In this document: positions 39,799 through 42,801 of the stretch, one piece after another
Layout of the letters: every line of letters begins with the position of its first letter
Position numbering within the stretch: the first letter of the stretch is position 1
Made by a program: the position numbers and the translations under genes
The notes under the pieces: generated by a model
The model's database searches: none
Seen by the model: the letters and a program-made list of their open reading frames with translations, nothing else
Told to the model about the DNA's origin: nothing
Source: an uncultured Clostridia bacterium
GTDB taxonomy: Bacteria > Bacillota > Clostridia > Oscillospirales > Ruminococcaceae
NCBI GenBank assembly: GCA_945873955.1
Contig: CAMCFA010000015.1
Location: 1 to 42,801 of the forward strand
Direction of reading: 5' to 3'
Length of the DNA stretch: 42,801 nt

Positions 39799-40567
39799 TG
39801 AATTTTACCTCCTTTGCGTCGAATACAGGTCCGTCCTTGCAGACTCTGGAATAATATTCCTGACCGTTCCTTACCGTCAGGCAGGAGCATACAACGCACG
39901 CTCCCACGCCGCAGCCCATACGCTGCTCCATTGATACCTTGCAGGGAACGTCGTTCTCCGCGCATACCTGCGCGATAGCTTTCAGCATAGGCATAGGACC
40001 GCAGGCGCAGACCAGATCAGTGCCAACGTTTTTCAGCGTGTTGGCAAGAGGCTCAGTCACCAGCCCGTGGAATCCCACAGAACCGTCGTCGGTGCATATC
40101 GCAGTGTTAGCGCCGTATGCCTCGAACTCGTCCGCAAGGATTATCCTGCTGTAATCCCGGAAGCCCAGAATCGCGGTGCTGCGGTCGCCCAGCTTCTTCG
40201 CAAGCGCAAGCAGCGGAGGTACGCCGATACCGCCGCCGACAAGGATCACCCTTCTCGCGGAGTCCGGCACGGTGAAGCCGTTGCCGAGCGGACCTAAAAC
40301 GTCCAGATTATCGCCGGGGTTCAGCCTTGAGATAGCCTCGGTGCCCTTGCCCCTTACCTCGAAAACGAAGCGCAGCGTTCCCTTTGAACGGCTGAACTCA
40401 CAGATAGAGATCGGGCGGCGCAGGGTAAATCCAGGCGCGGATATCGTTGCAAACTGCCCGGCATGTGCCGCTTTCGCAGCCTCCGGCGCGTAGATCGTGA
40501 TGGAAAAGGTGTCCCGTGAGAGGGTCTTCTTCTCGATTATGGGATACCTGTCGCAATAGTAACTCAT
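39791..40567 (-). CDS. pyrK: Dihydroorotate dehydrogenase B, electron transfer subunit
   Basis: This 258-aa FAD and 2Fe-2S protein passes electrons from PyrD to NAD. It has the FAD motif RRPISICEF, the nucleotide motif VILVGGGIGVPPLLALAKKL, and the iron-sulfur cysteines C219, C224, C227 and C243 (CGVGACVVC then SRVCKDGPV). The ribosome site AAAGGAGC lies within the last codons of the preceding membrane-protein gene, and only one base separates the two genes. Confidence 0.96.
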   Translation of the reverse strand: MSYYCDRYPIIEKKTLSRDTFSITIYAPEAAKAAHAGQFATISAPGFTLRRPISICEFSRSKGTLRFVFEVRGKGTEAISRLNPGDNLDVLGPLGNGFTVPDSARRVILVGGGIGVPPLLALAKKLGDRSTAILGFRDYSRIILADEFEAYGANTAICTDDGSVGFHGLVTEPLANTLKNVGTDLVCACGPMPMLKAIAQVCAENDVPCKVSMEQRMGCGVGACVVCSCLTVRNGQEYYSRVCKDGPVFDAKEVKFNG

Positions 40568-40568
40568 G

Positions 40569-41195
40569 TTAGCTCCTTTCGGTATCGTTATTGTTGTTAT
40601 CGGCGGGTGTTTCCGGCTCGTCGGACTTCACCACCGCTTTTACCTTTATCGTGTTTTCCTCCGGGGTCTGCTCCGGCTCTGTTATCCTCTGCAACATTCT
40701 GCGGAAAAATGCGATCAGCAGCGCGATTATCAGCAGATCCAGCACGATCTGCACCGTGAACCAGCTCTCCTCGGACATCATCATTTTATTGTGAGTGATC
40801 ATCATCATCTCGCTTATCAGCATAAGCGCCGGGATCTTGCACAGTGAAACGCACATAGCGTACATGTCGTAGACCTTCTGGGCGTTCCGCTTGGTGACAT
40901 TCAGCTCCTTTAAACGGTGGCTTTTCAGCACCAGAATGAGATACGCCGCGAACACCGCCAGCACCAGCGCCGGGAATATCAGCGTGAGCCAGTGCTTCCA
41001 GCCGATAGAGCCGTCCGTCTGCGCCAGCGTCTGGAGCTGCTCCTCGCCGATGTACCGGGTCAGAGTGTCCTCGTAAACAGTGAGGAACATTATCTCCACC
41101 GAACATATAAACACCGCCAGCCCGACGGAAAACACATCGGAAATGATTCTGGGGATCTTGTAGCTGTGCTTTACTGGATATTTGCCGATTTTCAT
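40569..41195 (-). CDS. Membrane protein of unknown function within the pyrimidine operon
   Basis: This 208-aa protein is not recognised. Hydrophobic segments lie at about residues 17-42, 69-92, 120-135 and 147-167. A polar region ends it with several acidic residues and a run of asparagines (PADNNNNDTERS). The start at 41195 follows GAAAGGACTTCTC; an ATG 13 codons upstream overlaps a T-rich leader. It is coupled to pyrK by a one-base gap. Nothing in the sequence suggests a pyrimidine permease (too short, no UraA-like motifs). Confidence 0.78.
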   Translation of the reverse strand: MKIGKYPVKHSYKIPRIISDVFSVGLAVFICSVEIMFLTVYEDTLTRYIGEEQLQTLAQTDGSIGWKHWLTLIFPALVLAVFAAYLILVLKSHRLKELNVTKRNAQKVYDMYAMCVSLCKIPALMLISEMMMITHNKMMMSEESWFTVQIVLDLLIIALLIAFFRRMLQRITEPEQTPEENTIKVKAVVKSDEPETPADNNNNDTERS

Positions 41196-41233
41196 GAGAA
41201 GTCCTTTCAATATTATGCCGATCACAAGTGCCA

Positions 41234-41276
41234 AAATAAAACTAAAACTCTGGGGCAGTTATAGATCGCCCCGGAG
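41234..41276 (-). terminator. Hairpin with T-rich tail after carB
   Basis: On the minus strand CTCCGGGGC (41276-41268) pairs with GCCCCAGAG (41256-41248; one mismatch) and is followed by TTTTAGTTTTATTTT. It looks like an intrinsic terminator 18 bases after the carB stop, inside what otherwise looks like one operon. Confidence 0.7.
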
Positions 41277-41293
41277 CGTCAGTTTTTGGTTGC

Positions 41294-42801
41294 TTAAATT
41301 TTAGTGATATCTACCAGCTCAACGTCGTTGACGGTCTTGTGCATTTCAAGGCAGTCAAGAAGCGCGTTTGCGGTGTCGATAGAGGTCAGGCAGGCAATGG
41401 AGCGCTCCACAGCCTTGCGGCGCATTTTTACGCTGTCGCGGGAGGGCTGTCTGCCGGTCTCGGAGGTGGAGATAACGTACTGTATCTTGCCGCTCTCCAG
41501 AAGCTGGATAACGTCCGGATCGCCCTTGCCTATGCGGTATGCGTGGCTCGCCGCGATCATGTTTCTGTTCAGCACCGAAGCCGTACCGCTGGTGGCGTAG
41601 ATCTTGAAGCCCAAGTCCTCGAAGCGGCTCGCGATCTCGATAACGTCGTTCTTGTCGCCGTCCTTGACGGAGATAAGCACGCCGCCCTCGTGGTACAGCT
41701 TGTAGCCCGCCGCGACAAGTCCTTTTAACAGCGCCTCGCTGAACGTCCTTGCGATACCGAGGCACTCGCCGGTGGACTTCATCTCCGGCCCTAACTGATT
41801 GTCCACGTCGTGCAGCTTCTCAAAGCTGAACACCGGAACCTTTACCGCGATATAGTCCCCGACAGGATAAAGCCCGCTCTTGTAGCCCATGTCCTTCAGC
41901 TTTGCGCCGAGAATGATCTTTGTGGCGATATCCACCATGTTCACGCCGGTGACCTTGCTGATATACGGCACGGTTCTGGAGGAACGCGGGTTCACCTCGA
42001 TAACGTACACCTCATGATTGTAAACAACATACTGGATATTCACCAGACCCACAACGTGCAGCGCCTTCGCCAGCTTCTCGGTGTAGTCGATTATCACGCG
42101 CTTGATGTGCTCCGACAGGGTCTGGCAGGGGTAGATCGAGATTGAGTCGCCGGAGTGTATGCCCGCGCGCTCGATATGCTCCATGATACCCGGAATGAGG
42201 AAGTCCTCGCCGTCGCAGATAGCGTCTACCTCCACCTCAGTACCCATCATGTACTTGTCGATAAGCACGGGGTTTTCCAGCTTGTGTGAGGTGATTATCG
42301 TCATATATTCCTGCACGTCGCTGTCGCAGTGCGCGATTATCATGTTCTGACCGCCGAGAACGTAGGACGGGCGCAGCAGCACCGGATATCCCAGCTCGTT
42401 CGCGGTTTTCAGCGCTTCCTCGGTGGTGAACACGGTTCCGCCCTTAGGACGCGGGATCCCGCACTTTTCAAGCAGCTCGTCGAACAGCTCTCTGTCCTCT
42501 GCCGCGTCAACGTCCGCGGCAGACGTGCCAAGAATACGCACGCCTAGCTTGGTGAGGTGCTTTATCAGCTTGATCGCGGTCTGTCCGCCGAACTGAACCA
42601 CAACGCCATAGGGCTTTTCGGTCGCGATAAGCGCTTCAACGTCCTCTTTGGTGAGCGGGTCGAAGTACAGCCTGTCGCCGGTGTCAAAGTCGGTGGAAAC
42701 CGTCTCCGGGTTGTTGTTGCAGATGATAGCCTCGCAGCCCTCTTCCTTCAGCGTCCATACGCAGTGAACGGAGCAGTAGTCGAACTCGATACCCTGTCCT
42801 A
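41294..42801 (-). CDS. carB: Carbamoyl phosphate synthase large subunit, C-terminal half (cut by window end)
   Basis: This is the large subunit of the enzyme making carbamoyl phosphate for pyrimidines and arginine. The frame is open to the window edge, so the N-terminal half is missing here only because of the cut. Visible are the linker segment CNNNPETVSTDFDTGDRLYF, VVQFGGQTAIKL, the second ATP-grasp with VLLRPSYVLGGQNMIIAH and VIEVNPRSSRTVPYISKVTG, and the C-terminal methylglyoxal-synthase-like regulatory domain (KIYATSGTASVLN, then VISTSETGRQPSRDS). It heads the pyrK-pyrD series. Confidence 0.96.
   Translation of the reverse strand, partial: GQGIEFDYCSVHCVWTLKEEGCEAIICNNNPETVSTDFDTGDRLYFDPLTKEDVEALIATEKPYGVVVQFGGQTAIKLIKHLTKLGVRILGTSAADVDAAEDRELFDELLEKCGIPRPKGGTVFTTEEALKTANELGYPVLLRPSYVLGGQNMIIAHCDSDVQEYMTIITSHKLENPVLIDKYMMGTEVEVDAICDGEDFLIPGIMEHIERAGIHSGDSISIYPCQTLSEHIKRVIIDYTEKLAKALHVVGLVNIQYVVYNHEVYVIEVNPRSSRTVPYISKVTGVNMVDIATKIILGAKLKDMGYKSGLYPVGDYIAVKVPVFSFEKLHDVDNQLGPEMKSTGECLGIARTFSEALLKGLVAAGYKLYHEGGVLISVKDGDKNDVIEIASRFEDLGFKIYATSGTASVLNRNMIAASHAYRIGKGDPDVIQLLESGKIQYVISTSETGRQPSRDSVKMRRKAVERSIACLTSIDTANALLDCLEMHKTVNDVELVDITKI

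Overview
The window reads as a chromosomal segment of a Gram-positive anaerobe of the class Clostridia, most like the Ruminococcus / Oscillospiraceae group. This is an inference from gene content (mreBCD with a class B penicillin-binding protein, PyrD/PyrK-type dihydroorotate dehydrogenase, a YmfF/YmfH-like peptidase pair, DUF1540, DUF896, YesL, CotH and a GH5 glycosidase), from strong AAGGAGG-type ribosome binding sites and from consensus sigma-A promoters. Genes are densely packed on both strands. Most of the window is GC-rich housekeeping DNA, with AT-rich islands near 16.3-17.8 kb and in intergenic regions.

Layout. 1-4.6 kb, minus strand: partial tRNA-Val with its promoter, a hairpin-dense spacer, galM, a chemoreceptor with a long charged tail, and a HAD phosphatase. 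4.7-8.4 kb, plus strand: Cof-type HAD phosphatase, ArsC-like protein, CNNM/CorC-type transporter, a stand-alone FakA-like domain and a TIM-barrel-like protein. 8.4-11.4 kb: orphan mazF (minus), then dgt bracketed by inverted copies of a 91-93 bp palindromic repeat, then a membrane protein. 11.6-16.8 kb, minus: a WapI-immunity-like gene, a peptidase pair whose first gene appears to start at ATT, lgt, folD and a 57-residue membrane peptide. 16.85-17.45 kb: a candidate small RNA and a DUF378 gene. 17.8-19.0 kb, plus: minD-like and mgsA. 19.07-22.5 kb, minus: a ZapA-domain coiled-coil protein and a U32 peptidase.

22.85-27.57 kb, plus: the cell-shape operon mreB-mreC-mreD-PBP2, whose last codons and stop lie in a repeat element. 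27.8-42.8 kb, minus: carB (cut by the window end), an unknown membrane protein, pyrK and pyrD (pyrimidine synthesis); ruvX; a sialate-O-acetylesterase-like enzyme, DUF896, a short-chain dehydrogenase and a thioesterase; a GH5 glycosidase with an inserted beta-rich domain coupled to a CotH protein; a 34-residue membrane peptide, YesL and another membrane protein; uridine phosphorylase and a HAD phosphatase; DUF1540 and a coupled 56-residue ORF.

The points most worth a second look are the apparent AUU start codon of the M16-like gene, the promoter-to-terminator small RNA unit at 16850-16979, the two families of palindromic mobile-type repeats (one shaping the 3' end of PBP2), the ZapA-coiled-coil protein with 93-bp internal repeats, and the GH5 enzyme split by a second domain. 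No CRISPR array, integrase, transposase or complete defence system was found.
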